Below the pieces are notes generated by a model. The model was not told where the DNA came from. It saw nothing but the letters and a program-made list of their open reading frames with translations, and did no database searches. Below, one piece after another: positions 18,168 to 26,976 of a stretch of DNA of 64,000 nt; position 1 is the first letter of the stretch; the number at the start of each line of letters is the position of its first letter. The stretch is from Streptomyces candidus (GTDB taxonomy: Bacteria > Actinomycetota > Actinomycetes > Streptomycetales > Streptomycetaceae), in the NCBI RefSeq assembly GCF_014207445.1, contig NZ_JACHEM010000005.1, forward strand, positions 186,001 through 250,000. Reading direction: 5' to 3'. A program made the translations under genes and the position numbers.

Positions 18168-19229
18168 ATGCCGCACAACTCAGCAAACAGCCAAGGAGCC
18201 ACCCGAAGAGGGATCCTCTTCGGCGGCGCCGCCGTCTCCGCGACCGCCCTGCTCACCGCCTGCACGAGCAACGAGCCGTCCGGCAAGGAGGCCCCCGCCA
18301 CCAACAACCAGCCCGTCGCCGACGACAAACCCGGCAAGAAGGTCACGATCGGCTTCGCCGGTCCCCAGGCCGACCACGGCTGGCTCAACGCGATCAACGA
18401 GAACGCCCGCGAGCGCGCCAAGAAGTACCCCGACGTCACCCTCGACATCACCGAGGGCTCCAACGACACCGCCGCCCAGATCGGGCAGATCCAGACCCTC
18501 ATCAACAAGAAGGTCGACGTCCTGGTCATCCTGCCGACCGACGGCAAAGCACTCACCCAGGTCGGTCTCGCCGCGATGAAGGCGGGCATTCCCGTCGTCA
18601 ACCTGGACCGGGTCTTCGCCTCCCCCCAGGCGTTCCGCTGCTGGATCGGCGGCGACAACTACGGCATGGGACTCAACGCCGGCCGCTACATCGGCGAGAA
18701 GCTCAAGGACAAGCCGAACGCCAAGGTCATCGAGCTCGCCGGACTCGACAGCCTGGAGCTGACCAAGCTCCGCACCCAGGGCTTCGACGACGCCCTCAAG
18801 AACTACCCGAACATCAAGAAGGTCGCCCGCCAGGCCGCCGACTTCACCGTCGAGTCCGGACAGGCGAAGATGGCCCAACTCCTGCAAGCACAGCCGCAGT
18901 TCGACGCCCTGTGGAACCACGACGACGACCAGGGCGTCGGCGCCCTGCGCGCCATCGCGCAGGCCGGCCGCAAGGACTTCCTGATGGTCGGCGGCGCGGG
19001 CGCCAAGTCCGCCATGGACGCCATCAAGGCGGACAACGGAGTGCTGAAGGCGACCGTCCTCTACCCGCCCACCATGTCCGCGTCGGCCATCGACCTGGCC
19101 CGGGCGCTCGGCCAGGGAAAGGGCATCGGCGGCATGTCCGAGCTGGAGATCCCCGCCTCGGTCACCCTCTATTCGGCGGTCGTGACGAAGGAGAACGTCG
19201 ACGACTACCTGCCGCAGTCCTTCACCTGA
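18168..19229 (+). CDS. Sugar ABC transporter substrate-binding lipoprotein
   Basis: Exported binding protein of 353 residues (periplasmic-binding-protein type 4, ribose/inositol family). The N-terminus has a twin-arginine stretch (TRRGILFGGAA) followed by the lipobox LLTAC, so it is a lipoprotein and possibly Tat-exported. Core motifs include IGFAGPQADHGWLNAINENA, two PTDG/NLDR ligand-loop segments and WNHDDDQGVGALRA. It follows the permease by 53 bases. Ligand is a sugar or cyclitol, unspecified. Confidence 0.9.
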   Translation: MPHNSANSQGATRRGILFGGAAVSATALLTACTSNEPSGKEAPATNNQPVADDKPGKKVTIGFAGPQADHGWLNAINENARERAKKYPDVTLDITEGSNDTAAQIGQIQTLINKKVDVLVILPTDGKALTQVGLAAMKAGIPVVNLDRVFASPQAFRCWIGGDNYGMGLNAGRYIGEKLKDKPNAKVIELAGLDSLELTKLRTQGFDDALKNYPNIKKVARQAADFTVESGQAKMAQLLQAQPQFDALWNHDDDQGVGALRAIAQAGRKDFLMVGGAGAKSAMDAIKADNGVLKATVLYPPTMSASAIDLARALGQGKGIGGMSELEIPASVTLYSAVVTKENVDDYLPQSFT

Positions 19230-19314
19230 GCAGGCCCGCCGAACGCCGGTCCGTCCTCCGGGCGGACCGCCCGCGACGGCACCGATCTCGTACGACGGAC
19301 AAGGAGAGACCCGG

Positions 19315-20478
19315 ATGGAAGAAGCAGAACCCCCCGTCCCCGCGCTGGGCGTCGGCATGGTCGGCTACGCCTTCATGGGGGCCGCCCACTCCCAGGGCTG
19401 GCGCACCGTGGGCCGGGTCTTCGACCTGCCCGCCGCCCCCGTGCTCGCCGCGGTCTGCGGGCGCGACCGCACCGCCGTGGAGGCCATGGCCCAGCGGCAC
19501 GGCTGGGCGGCGGCCGAAACGGACTGGCGGGCCCTGATCGCCCGGGACGACGTGCACATCGTCGACATCTGCACCCCTGGCGACAGCCACGCCGAGATAG
19601 CGATCGCCGCCCTGGAGGCGGGCAAGCACGTCCTGTGCGAGAAGCCCCTCGCCAATACGGTCGAGGAGGCGCAGTCGATGGTCCTCGCCGCCCGACGGGC
19701 GCGTGAGCGCGGCCAGTTGGCGATGGTGGGTTTCAACTACCGTCGGGTTCCCGCCCTCTCGTACGCCCGCAGGCTCGTCGCCGAAGGCAGAATCGGGCCG
19801 ATCCGCCACGTCCGGGTCTGCTACCTCCAGGACTGGCTCGTCGACCCGGACGCCCCGCTCACCTGGCGGCTCCAGCGGGACCGGGCGGGTTCGGGCGCCC
19901 TCGGTGACCTGGGAGCGCACATCGTCGACCTCGCGCAGTACCTCACGGGCGAGCCGGTGGTCGGGGTCTCCGCCCTCACCGAGACGTTCGTGCGCTCCCG
20001 GCCGGACCCCGGCGCGTCGGCCCCCCGGGGCGAAGTGACCGTCGACGACGCGGCGCTGTTCACCGGCCGCCTCGCCTCCGGTGCTCTCGCCTCCTTCGAG
20101 GCCACCCGCATGGCGGCCGGCCGCAAGAACTCGCTGCGCCTGGAGGTCAACGGCGAAAGCGGCTCCTTGGCCTTCGACCTGGAACGCCTCAACGAACTCT
20201 CCTTCCACGACCACACCGAGCCGGCGCACTCCGCGGGCTTCCGCCGCATCCTCGTCACCGAGCCGGAACACCCCTACCTCGAGGCCTGGTGGCCACCGGG
20301 CCACGCCCTCGGCTACGAGCACACCTTCGTCCACCAGGCCCGCGACCTCCTCGAAGCCATCGCGACCGGAACCGACCCGCGGCCGTCGTTCGCGGACGGC
20401 CTCCAGGTGCAGCGAGTGCTGGCCGCCGTGGAGGAGAGCGCGGAGAAGAACGCCGTGTACACCCCCGTGCAGACCTAG
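19315..20478 (+). CDS. Gfo/Idh/MocA family NAD(P)-dependent oxidoreductase
   Basis: Cytoplasmic oxidoreductase of 387 residues. The Rossmann loop reads [17 protein letters not shown], and the family block [15 protein letters not shown] with its catalytic Lys is present, as is [19 protein letters not shown] in the substrate half. Members oxidise or reduce sugars and inositols at one hydroxyl, including formation or reduction of 3-keto sugars. ATG follows AAGGAGAG. It is the first catabolic gene after the importer and 8 bases before the isomerase gene. Confidence 0.9.
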   Translation: MEEAEPPVPALGVGMVGYAFMGAAHSQGWRTVGRVFDLPAAPVLAAVCGRDRTAVEAMAQRHGWAAAETDWRALIARDDVHIVDICTPGDSHAEIAIAALEAGKHVLCEKPLANTVEEAQSMVLAARRARERGQLAMVGFNYRRVPALSYARRLVAEGRIGPIRHVRVCYLQDWLVDPDAPLTWRLQRDRAGSGALGDLGAHIVDLAQYLTGEPVVGVSALTETFVRSRPDPGASAPRGEVTVDDAALFTGRLASGALASFEATRMAAGRKNSLRLEVNGESGSLAFDLERLNELSFHDHTEPAHSAGFRRILVTEPEHPYLEAWWPPGHALGYEHTFVHQARDLLEAIATGTDPRPSFADGLQVQRVLAAVEESAEKNAVYTPVQT

Positions 20479-20486
20479 GAGGGCCC

Positions 20487-21494
20487 ATGCCACGCCCCTT
20501 CACCCTGTTCACCGGCCAGTGGGCGGACCTGCCACTGGAACAAGTCTGTTCCTACGCGGCCGACTTCGGATACGACGGACTCGAACTCGCCTGCTGGGGA
20601 GACCACTTCGAGGTGGACAAGGCGCTCGCCGACCCCGGCTACCTCGCTTCCCGGCACGCCCTGCTCGCCAAGTACGGCCTCAAGTGCTGGGCCGTCTCCA
20701 ACCACCTGGTGGGCCAGGCCGTCTGCGACAGCATCATCGACGAGCGGCACCAGGCCATCCTGCCGTCCCGCATCTGGGGCGACGGCGATCCCGAGGGGGT
20801 CCGCCGCAGGGCCGCCCGGGAGATGGCCGACACCGCGCGGGCGGCCGCCGCTTTCGGAGTCCGTACGGTCGTCGGTTTCACCGGATCCTCCATCTGGCAT
20901 CTGGTGGCGATGTTCCCGCCGGTCCCCGAGCGCATGGTCGAACGGGGCTACGAGGACTTCGCCGAACGCTGGAACCCGGTCCTCGACGTGTTCGACGCGG
21001 AAGGCGTGCGCTTCGCCCACGAGGTCCATCCGAGCGAGATCGCCTACGACTACTGGTCCACGCAACGGGCGCTGGAAGCCATCGGCCACCGCTCCGCCTT
21101 CGGCCTCAACTTCGACCCCTCGCACTTCGTCTGGCAGGACCTCGACCCGGTCGGCTTCCTTTACGACTTCCGCGACCGCATCTACCACGTCGACTGCAAG
21201 GAGGCCCGCACGCGCCTGGACGGCCGCAACGGCCGGCTCGGCTCGCACCTCCCCTGGGGCGACCCGCGCCGTGGCTGGGACTTCGTTTCGGCCGGGCACG
21301 GAGACGTGCCCTGGGAGGACGTCTTCCGGATGCTTCGCTCCATCGGGTACGAGGGTCCCGTCTCGGTCGAGTGGGAGGACGCGGGAATGGACCGGCTGGC
21401 AGGGGCCCCGGAGGCGCTCACCCATCTCAAACGCTTCGACTTCGACCCGCCGGGCGCGGCGTTCGACGCGGCGTTCGGCGGGGGAGGGGGGTAG
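20487..21494 (+). CDS. Sugar phosphate isomerase/epimerase, TIM-barrel
   Basis: Xylose-isomerase-like TIM-barrel protein of 335 residues. Candidate metal ligands occur at the usual strand ends: the Glu of HEVHPSE, Asp/His of NFDPSHF, His/Asp of YHVDCKE and the final Glu of [16 protein letters not shown] overlaps the preceding stop and sits 3 bases before ATG. Together with the Gfo/Idh gene it forms the pair often found in 3-keto-glycoside and inositol catabolism. The true reaction (isomerase, epimerase or lyase) is unknown. Confidence 0.88.
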   Translation: MPRPFTLFTGQWADLPLEQVCSYAADFGYDGLELACWGDHFEVDKALADPGYLASRHALLAKYGLKCWAVSNHLVGQAVCDSIIDERHQAILPSRIWGDGDPEGVRRRAAREMADTARAAAAFGVRTVVGFTGSSIWHLVAMFPPVPERMVERGYEDFAERWNPVLDVFDAEGVRFAHEVHPSEIAYDYWSTQRALEAIGHRSAFGLNFDPSHFVWQDLDPVGFLYDFRDRIYHVDCKEARTRLDGRNGRLGSHLPWGDPRRGWDFVSAGHGDVPWEDVFRMLRSIGYEGPVSVEWEDAGMDRLAGAPEALTHLKRFDFDPPGAAFDAAFGGGGG

Positions 21495-21502
21495 CCCGCG
21501 GC

Positions 21503-21530
21503 GGGCCCAGGGCCCAGGGCCCAGGGCCCG
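21503..21530. repeat. GGGCCCA heptamer repeat, about four units
   Basis: Three perfect GGGCCCA units and one partial unit follow the isomerase stop by 8 bases. Each unit is nearly self-complementary, so the array can fold into alternative hairpins and may act as a terminator. The rest of the 318-base gap to the next gene holds the weak operator at 21650 and no gene. Confidence 0.8.
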
Positions 21531-21648
21531 GGGGCGGATGGCGGGCGCTTCTCCGGGCCCACGGCGGTCCCCCCGGGGCCTGCGAGGTGCCCCCGCTGGG
21601 CCTGCCTGCGGCAGGTCCCGCGCGATGCCCCGCTGGACCTGCGGCGCC

Positions 21649-21672
21649 ACTTTGTCCACTCCCGGGTCAAAC
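21649..21672. promoter_or_regulatory. Putative operator 3 of the sugar-oxidation regulon (weaker copy)
   Basis: CTTTGTC-N9-GTCAAAC shares the left half-site, the spacing, the central GG and the AAA of the right half-site with the dyads at 8855 and 13920. It lies 141 bases before the large fusion gene. Match to the consensus right arm is 5 of 7. Confidence 0.45.
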
Positions 21673-21812
21673 CGCGACTTCTCTGCCGCCCAACCCCTTC
21701 CGGCTCCGTAGGAACGGGTCTACCGTTAACTGCGTGTACATGACATGAGCCGACCACGCTTCCGCGACCAGGCCCCACCCGCTCCGCCCGGCACTTCTCC
21801 CCGGAGGACCCC

Positions 21813-24800
21813 GTGCACAGAAAGCGCCCCAGAAACCAGCGGACCCACCATGCCCGGCGATCACTCGCCCTCCTCACCGGCTCCCTGCTCGCCGCCACCT
21901 CCTTCGCCTTCACGGCCCCTCAGCTCGCGGCGGCGCAGCCCCCGGCCGCCCCGGAGCCGGCGGCGGCCGAAGAATTCCAGCAGGTCACGCTCGCGAAGGG
22001 GGCCGCCGAGACCGGCGAGCCCATGTCGCTCGCCGTCCTCCCCGACCGCACCGTCCTGCACACCTCACGCAACGGGGAACTCCGGGCCACCGACGCGGCC
22101 GGCAACACCACAGTCGTCGGCAAGGTCCCCGTCTACTCCCACGACGAAGAAGGCCTGCAAGGCATCGCCCTCGACCCCGACTTCGACCGGAACCGCGCGC
22201 TCTACCTCTACTACGCGCCCCCGCTCGACACTCCGGCCGGCGACGCCCCCGAGAACGGCACCGCCGCCGACTTCGCCAGGTTCGAGGGCGTGAACCGCCT
22301 CTCCCGCTTCGTCCTCAGGGCCGACGGCACGCTCGACAACGCCAGCGAGAAGAAGGTCATCGACGTCCCCGCGACCCGCGGCATCTGCTGTCACGTCGGC
22401 GGGGACATCGACTTCGACGCACAGGGGAACCTCTACCTGTCCACCGGCGACGACTCCAACCCCTTCGCCTCCGACGGCTTCACCCCCATCGACGACCGCC
22501 CGGGACGCAACCCGGCCTTCGACGCGCGCCGCACCTCGGGCAACACCAACGACCTGCGCGGCAAGATCCTCCGCATCAAGGTCGCCGACGACGGGTCGTA
22601 CACCGTCCCCGCGGGCAACCTCTTCGCGCCGGGCACCGCCAGGACCCGCCCCGAGATCTACGCGATGGGCTTCCGCAACCCCTTCCGCTTCAGCGTCGAC
22701 AAGAAGACCGGCGCCCTCTACATCGGCGAGTACGGTCCCGACGCGGGCGCCGCCGACCCCAAACGCGGACCCGCCGGACAGGTCGAGTTCGCCCGGGTGA
22801 CCAAGCCCGGCAACTTCGGCTGGCCCTTCTGCGTCGGCGACAACCAGCCCTACGTGGACTACGACTTCGCGACGAAGACCTCCGGCGCCGCCTTCGACTG
22901 CGCGGCCCCCAGGAACACCTCGCCGCACAACACCGGCCTCGTCGACCTCCCGCCGGCCCAGCCCGCGTGGATCCCGTACGACGGCGGGTCGGTGCCCGAG
23001 TTCGGCACCGGCTCGGAGTCCCCGATGGGCGGACCTGTCTACCGCTACGATCCGGACCTCGACTCCCCGGTGAAGTTCCCCGAGGCGTACGACGGCGACT
23101 TCTTCGCCACCGAGTTCGGCCGCCGGTGGATCAAACGGATCGAGCACACCGAGGACGGCACCGTCCAGAAGATCAACCCGTTCCCGTGGACCGGCACCCA
23201 GGTCATGGACAGCACCTTCGGCCCGGACGGCGCGCTGTACGTCCTCGACTACGGCACCGCCTGGTTCGGCGGGGACGAGAACTCCGGCCTGTACCGCATC
23301 GAGAACGCCACCGGCGGACGCTCCCCGTCCGCGGTCGCCACCGCGAACAAGACGTCGGGGCAGGCCCCGTTGAAGGTCGCGTTCTCCTCGGCGGGCACCA
23401 CCGACGCCGACGGCGACACGCTCACGTACAGCTGGGACTTCGGCGACGGCACACCCCCGTCGACCGAACCGAACCCCACCCACACCTACCGGAAGAACGG
23501 CACCTACACCGCCACCGTGACCGCGAAGGACCCCACCGGGCGCACCGGTTCGGCGAGCGCGCACATCGTCGTCGGCAACACCGCGCCCAAGGTGACACTC
23601 GAACTCCCCGCCGAAGGAACGCTGTTCAGCTTCGGTGACGAGATCCCCTTCAAGGTGAAGGTCACCGACGCCGAGGACGGTGCGGGCGGCACACCGATCG
23701 ACTGCACCAAGGTGAAGGTCACCTACATCCTCGGCCACGACAGCCACGGCCACCCGATCACCTCCGCCACCGGCTGCTCCGGCACCATCAAGACCTCGTC
23801 CGACGGCGGCCACGACCCCAACGCCAACATATTCGGCGTCTTCGACGCCGAGTACACGGACTCCGGAGGCGGCGGCCAAGCCCCGTTGACCACCCATGAC
23901 CAGGCCCAGCTCCAGCCCCGGCTGCGGCAGGCCGAGCACTACTCCACCCAGTCGGGCATCAAGGTCCACGACAAGGCGGCGGCGCACGGCGGCAAGACCG
24001 TCGGCGACATCGACAACGACGACTGGATCTCCTTCAAGCCCTACCTCCTCACCGGCACCACCAAGCTCACCGCGCGCATCTCCTCCGGTGGGGCGGGCGG
24101 CTTCCTGGAGGTGCGCACCGGTTCCGCGCAGGGACCGATCCTCGGCTCGGCGCCGATCCCGGTGACCGGCGGCTGGGAGACCTTCCAGGACGTCGACGTA
24201 CCGCTGCGCAACGTCCCGAAGAAGACCACCGAACTCTTCCTCGTCTTCAAGGGCGGCCCCGGCGCGCTCTACGACCTCGACGACTTCGAACTGTCGAGCA
24301 CCGCGGTGGACAAGACCGCCAAGCGGGTCCTGGTCTTCTCCAAGACCGGCGGTTTCCGCCACGACTCCATCCCCGAGGGCGTCGCCGCGCTGAAGGAACT
24401 GGGCACGACCAGCAACATCACCGTCGACTCCACCGAGACGGCAGCCCAGTTCACCACCAGCAACCTCGCCCGCTACGACGCCGTCGTCTTCCTGTCGACC
24501 ACCGGCGAGGTCCTCGACGCGGAACAGCAGAAGGCCTTCGAGAACTACATCCGCACGGGCGGCGGCTACGTCGGCGTGCACGCCGCCGCCGACACCGAGT
24601 ACGAATGGCCCTTCTACGGCGGCCTGGTCGGCGCCCACTTCGCCTCCCACCCGCACATCCAGAAGGCGACCGTACGCGTCGAGGACCACAACCACCCGGC
24701 CACCGCCCACCTCGACGACGCCGTCGAGCGCACCGACGAGTGGTACAACTACCGCACCAACCCACGCTCGAAGACCCGCGTCCTGGCCACCCTCGACGAG

Positions 24801-25541
24801 ACGACGTACAGCGGCGGCACCATGAAGGGCGACCACCCGATCGCCTGGTGCCAGACCTACGAGGGCGGGCGCTCCTTCTACACCGGCGGCGGCCACACCA
24901 AGGAGTCCTACGCCGAACCCGGCTTCCGTCAGCACCTGTTGGGCGGACTGCGTTACGCCACGGGCCAGGTCAAGGCCGACTGCAGGCCGCAGACCGGTTA
25001 CCGCCCGCTCTTCAACGGCAAGACGCTGGAAGGCTTCAAGCAGGCGGGCCCCGGCACGTTCGACGTCGTCGACGGGAAGCTGCGTTCCAAGGGAGGCATG
25101 GGCCTCCTGTGGTACCAGGCCAAGGAGTTCGCGTCGTACTCCCTGAAGCTGGACTGGAAGATGACCGGCGACGACAACTCCGGTGTCTTCGTCGGCTTCC
25201 CCGCCTCCGACGACCCGTGGTCGGCCGTCAACAAGGGGTACGAGATCCAGATCGACGCCACCGACGCACCCGACCGCACCACCGGGTCCGTCTACTCCTT
25301 CAAGTCCGCGAACCTGAAGGAACGCGACCGGGTGCTCCGCCCGCCGGGCCAGTGGAACAGCTACGAGATCAGGGTCCGGGGCGAACGCCTCCAGGTCTTC
25401 CTCAACGGAGCGAAGATCAACGACTTCACCAACAAGGACCCGGCACGCAGCCTCAAGGACGGTCACATCGGCCTCCAGAACCACGGGGCCGGCGACCAGG
25501 TGTCGTTCCGTGACATCCAGCTCAAGGAACTGCCCTCCTGA
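21813..25541 (+). CDS. Giant secreted fusion: PQQ sugar dehydrogenase + PKD + CBM6-like + ThuA + DUF1080
   Basis: Exported protein of 1242 residues that joins in one chain the domains of the two coupled proteins at 9053 and 11872, without their ricin-B tails. Order: signal peptide (1-40), glucose/sorbosone dehydrogenase propeller (about 50-505), PKD (about 512-590), linker with HDSHGHP, CBM6-like (about 706-825), ThuA (about 837-1050; VLVFSKTGGFRHDSI) and DUF1080 (about 1062-1242; NSGVFVGFPASDDPW). The start matches that of the shorter paralogue (GTGCACAG after CGGAGGA). The fusion is good evidence that oxidation and the ThuA/DUF1080 step act on the same substrate. It ends at the strong hairpin 25561-25604. 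Confidence 0.92.
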   Translation: MHRKRPRNQRTHHARRSLALLTGSLLAATSFAFTAPQLAAAQPPAAPEPAAAEEFQQVTLAKGAAETGEPMSLAVLPDRTVLHTSRNGELRATDAAGNTTVVGKVPVYSHDEEGLQGIALDPDFDRNRALYLYYAPPLDTPAGDAPENGTAADFARFEGVNRLSRFVLRADGTLDNASEKKVIDVPATRGICCHVGGDIDFDAQGNLYLSTGDDSNPFASDGFTPIDDRPGRNPAFDARRTSGNTNDLRGKILRIKVADDGSYTVPAGNLFAPGTARTRPEIYAMGFRNPFRFSVDKKTGALYIGEYGPDAGAADPKRGPAGQVEFARVTKPGNFGWPFCVGDNQPYVDYDFATKTSGAAFDCAAPRNTSPHNTGLVDLPPAQPAWIPYDGGSVPEFGTGSESPMGGPVYRYDPDLDSPVKFPEAYDGDFFATEFGRRWIKRIEHTEDGTVQKINPFPWTGTQVMDSTFGPDGALYVLDYGTAWFGGDENSGLYRIENATGGRSPSAVATANKTSGQAPLKVAFSSAGTTDADGDTLTYSWDFGDGTPPSTEPNPTHTYRKNGTYTATVTAKDPTGRTGSASAHIVVGNTAPKVTLELPAEGTLFSFGDEIPFKVKVTDAEDGAGGTPIDCTKVKVTYILGHDSHGHPITSATGCSGTIKTSSDGGHDPNANIFGVFDAEYTDSGGGGQAPLTTHDQAQLQPRLRQAEHYSTQSGIKVHDKAAAHGGKTVGDIDNDDWISFKPYLLTGTTKLTARISSGGAGGFLEVRTGSAQGPILGSAPIPVTGGWETFQDVDVPLRNVPKKTTELFLVFKGGPGALYDLDDFELSSTAVDKTAKRVLVFSKTGGFRHDSIPEGVAALKELGTTSNITVDSTETAAQFTTSNLARYDAVVFLSTTGEVLDAEQQKAFENYIRTGGGYVGVHAAADTEYEWPFYGGLVGAHFASHPHIQKATVRVEDHNHPATAHLDDAVERTDEWYNYRTNPRSKTRVLATLDETTYSGGTMKGDHPIAWCQTYEGGRSFYTGGGHTKESYAEPGFRQHLLGGLRYATGQVKADCRPQTGYRPLFNGKTLEGFKQAGPGTFDVVDGKLRSKGGMGLLWYQAKEFASYSLKLDWKMTGDDNSGVFVGFPASDDPWSAVNKGYEIQIDATDAPDRTTGSVYSFKSANLKERDRVLRPPGQWNSYEIRVRGERLQVFLNGAKINDFTNKDPARSLKDGHIGLQNHGAGDQVSFRDIQLKELPS

Positions 25542-25560
25542 CGGGCGCTCCCGTATCACC

Positions 25561-25604
25561 GGCGGTGGTGGGAGAGGGGCCGGTACTTCTCTCCCACCAC
25601 CGCC
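25561..25604 (+). terminator. Very strong hairpin terminator between sugar block and ebo-like operon
   Basis: A perfect 16-bp stem (GGCGGTGGTGGGAGAG and its complement) with a 12-base loop begins 19 bases after the fusion gene stop. It separates that transcript from the inositol-phosphate-synthase operon starting at 25648. Confidence 0.93.
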
Positions 25605-25647
25605 CCCCCACCTCAGTGCTTCGTGCTCCAACGCAGGGAGGCTTCGC

Positions 25648-26976
25648 GTGCCCACAGATGCCGTGCCCACAGATGCCGCGTCGGCAGAGGGCGTGTCCAT
25701 GAGTGCCACGCCCGTGGATTCTGTGCCCACGGGCGTCGTCTCCACGGATGCCGTGGCCGTACAGGGCGCGCACCGTCCCCCCGGCGCCGCACGCGACCCG
25801 GCCGGGGCCCCACCGGGCACTCCCGTCGTGGCACGCGCCACGTCCGAGTCCGACCAGGGCCCCGCCGGACCTGCCCGTACCGGCGTTTGGTTCGTCGGCG
25901 CGCGAGGCTCGGTCGCCACCACGGCCGTCGCGGGCTGCGCGGCGACGGTGGCGGGCCTGCACCCGCCGACCGGGATGGTGACGGAGACCGCGCCGTTCAC
26001 GGAGGCCGGCCTGCCGCCTCTCTCCTCCCTGGTCTTCGGCGGCCACGACACGGCGAGCTGCCCGCTGCCCAAACGGGCCGAAGAGCTGGAGGCGGGCGGT
26101 GTGCTCCCGCACGGCCTGGCCGCCGCCGTACGGTCCGAACTGGCAGCCGCGGAAGCCGCGCTGCTGCCGGGAGGGCCTCTCCCGGGCGAGACCCGTACGC
26201 AGGACGAACTCATCGACTCCTTCGCGGCTGACCTGACGGACTTCCGCGTACGGCACGGCCTCGCCAGGGTCGTCGTCGTCAACGTCTCCTCCACCGAACC
26301 GGCCCCCTCCGGCGACAGCCTCGCCCCCAGCTCCCTGTACGCGGCGGCCGCCGTCCGCGCCGGCTGCCCCTACGTCAACTTCACGCCTTCCACGGGCCTG
26401 CACGCACCCGCGCTCGCCGCCGAGCTGGCCGCCGGCGGGCTGCCGTACGCGGGCAGGGACGGCAAGACCGGCCAGACACTGCTCCGCGCGGTCCTCGCCC
26501 CCATGTTCGTCCAACGCGCCCTGCCCGTACGTGCCTGGTCGGGCACGAACCTGCTGGGCGGCGGCGACGGGGCCGCCCTCGCCGACCCCGCAGCGGCGGC
26601 GGCCAAGAACACGGGCAAGGCCCGCGTCCTGGCCGACACACTCGGCGGGCTTCCGCAGGGCGAGGTCCACATAGACGAGGTCCCGGCCCTCGGGGACTGG
26701 AAAACGGCCTGGGACCACATCGCCTTCGAGGGCTTCCTCGGCACGCGCATGACCCTCCAGACCACCTGGCAGGGCTGCGACTCCGCCCTCGCCGCCCCCC
26801 TGGTCCTCGACCTGGCCCGCCTGCTCGCCCGCGCCCACGAACGCGGCCTCTCCGGTCCCCTCCCCGCCCTCGCCTTCTACTTCAAGGACCCGGACGGCGC
26901 AGGCTCGGCCTCCCTCGCCGACCAGTACGCGGACCTGTGCGCCTTCGCCGCGACACTCGGGGGCGACGCCCGATGA
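25648..26976 (+). CDS. Inositol-3-phosphate synthase (myo-inositol-1-phosphate synthase family)
   Basis: NAD-dependent cyclase of 442 residues that would turn glucose 6-phosphate into inositol 3-phosphate. The Rossmann loop VWFVGARGSVATTAVAG begins near residue 78; SSLVFGGHDT, VVVVNVSSTEP, the block DGKTGQTLLRAVLAPMF and YFKDPDG are family hallmarks. About 77 residues precede the fold: low-complexity, Val/Thr/Asp/Ala-rich, starting with a tandem VPTDA pair from a 15-base repeat (25648-25677). GTG start has GGGAGG 6 bases upstream. As first gene of the ebo-like operon it takes the place of a sugar-phosphate cyclase of another fold (EboD) found elsewhere. The stop overlaps the next start (ATGA). 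Confidence 0.88.
   Translation: MPTDAVPTDAASAEGVSMSATPVDSVPTGVVSTDAVAVQGAHRPPGAARDPAGAPPGTPVVARATSESDQGPAGPARTGVWFVGARGSVATTAVAGCAATVAGLHPPTGMVTETAPFTEAGLPPLSSLVFGGHDTASCPLPKRAEELEAGGVLPHGLAAAVRSELAAAEAALLPGGPLPGETRTQDELIDSFAADLTDFRVRHGLARVVVVNVSSTEPAPSGDSLAPSSLYAAAAVRAGCPYVNFTPSTGLHAPALAAELAAGGLPYAGRDGKTGQTLLRAVLAPMFVQRALPVRAWSGTNLLGGGDGAALADPAAAAAKNTGKARVLADTLGGLPQGEVHIDEVPALGDWKTAWDHIAFEGFLGTRMTLQTTWQGCDSALAAPLVLDLARLLARAHERGLSGPLPALAFYFKDPDGAGSASLADQYADLCAFAATLGGDAR

Noticed and set aside
22065..26294. 1409-codon minus-strand frame opposite the fusion gene and the inositol phosphate synthase gene
   Set aside because: It covers two strongly supported genes and a perfect terminator on the other strand, and its sequence is low-complexity Gly/Val/Arg.
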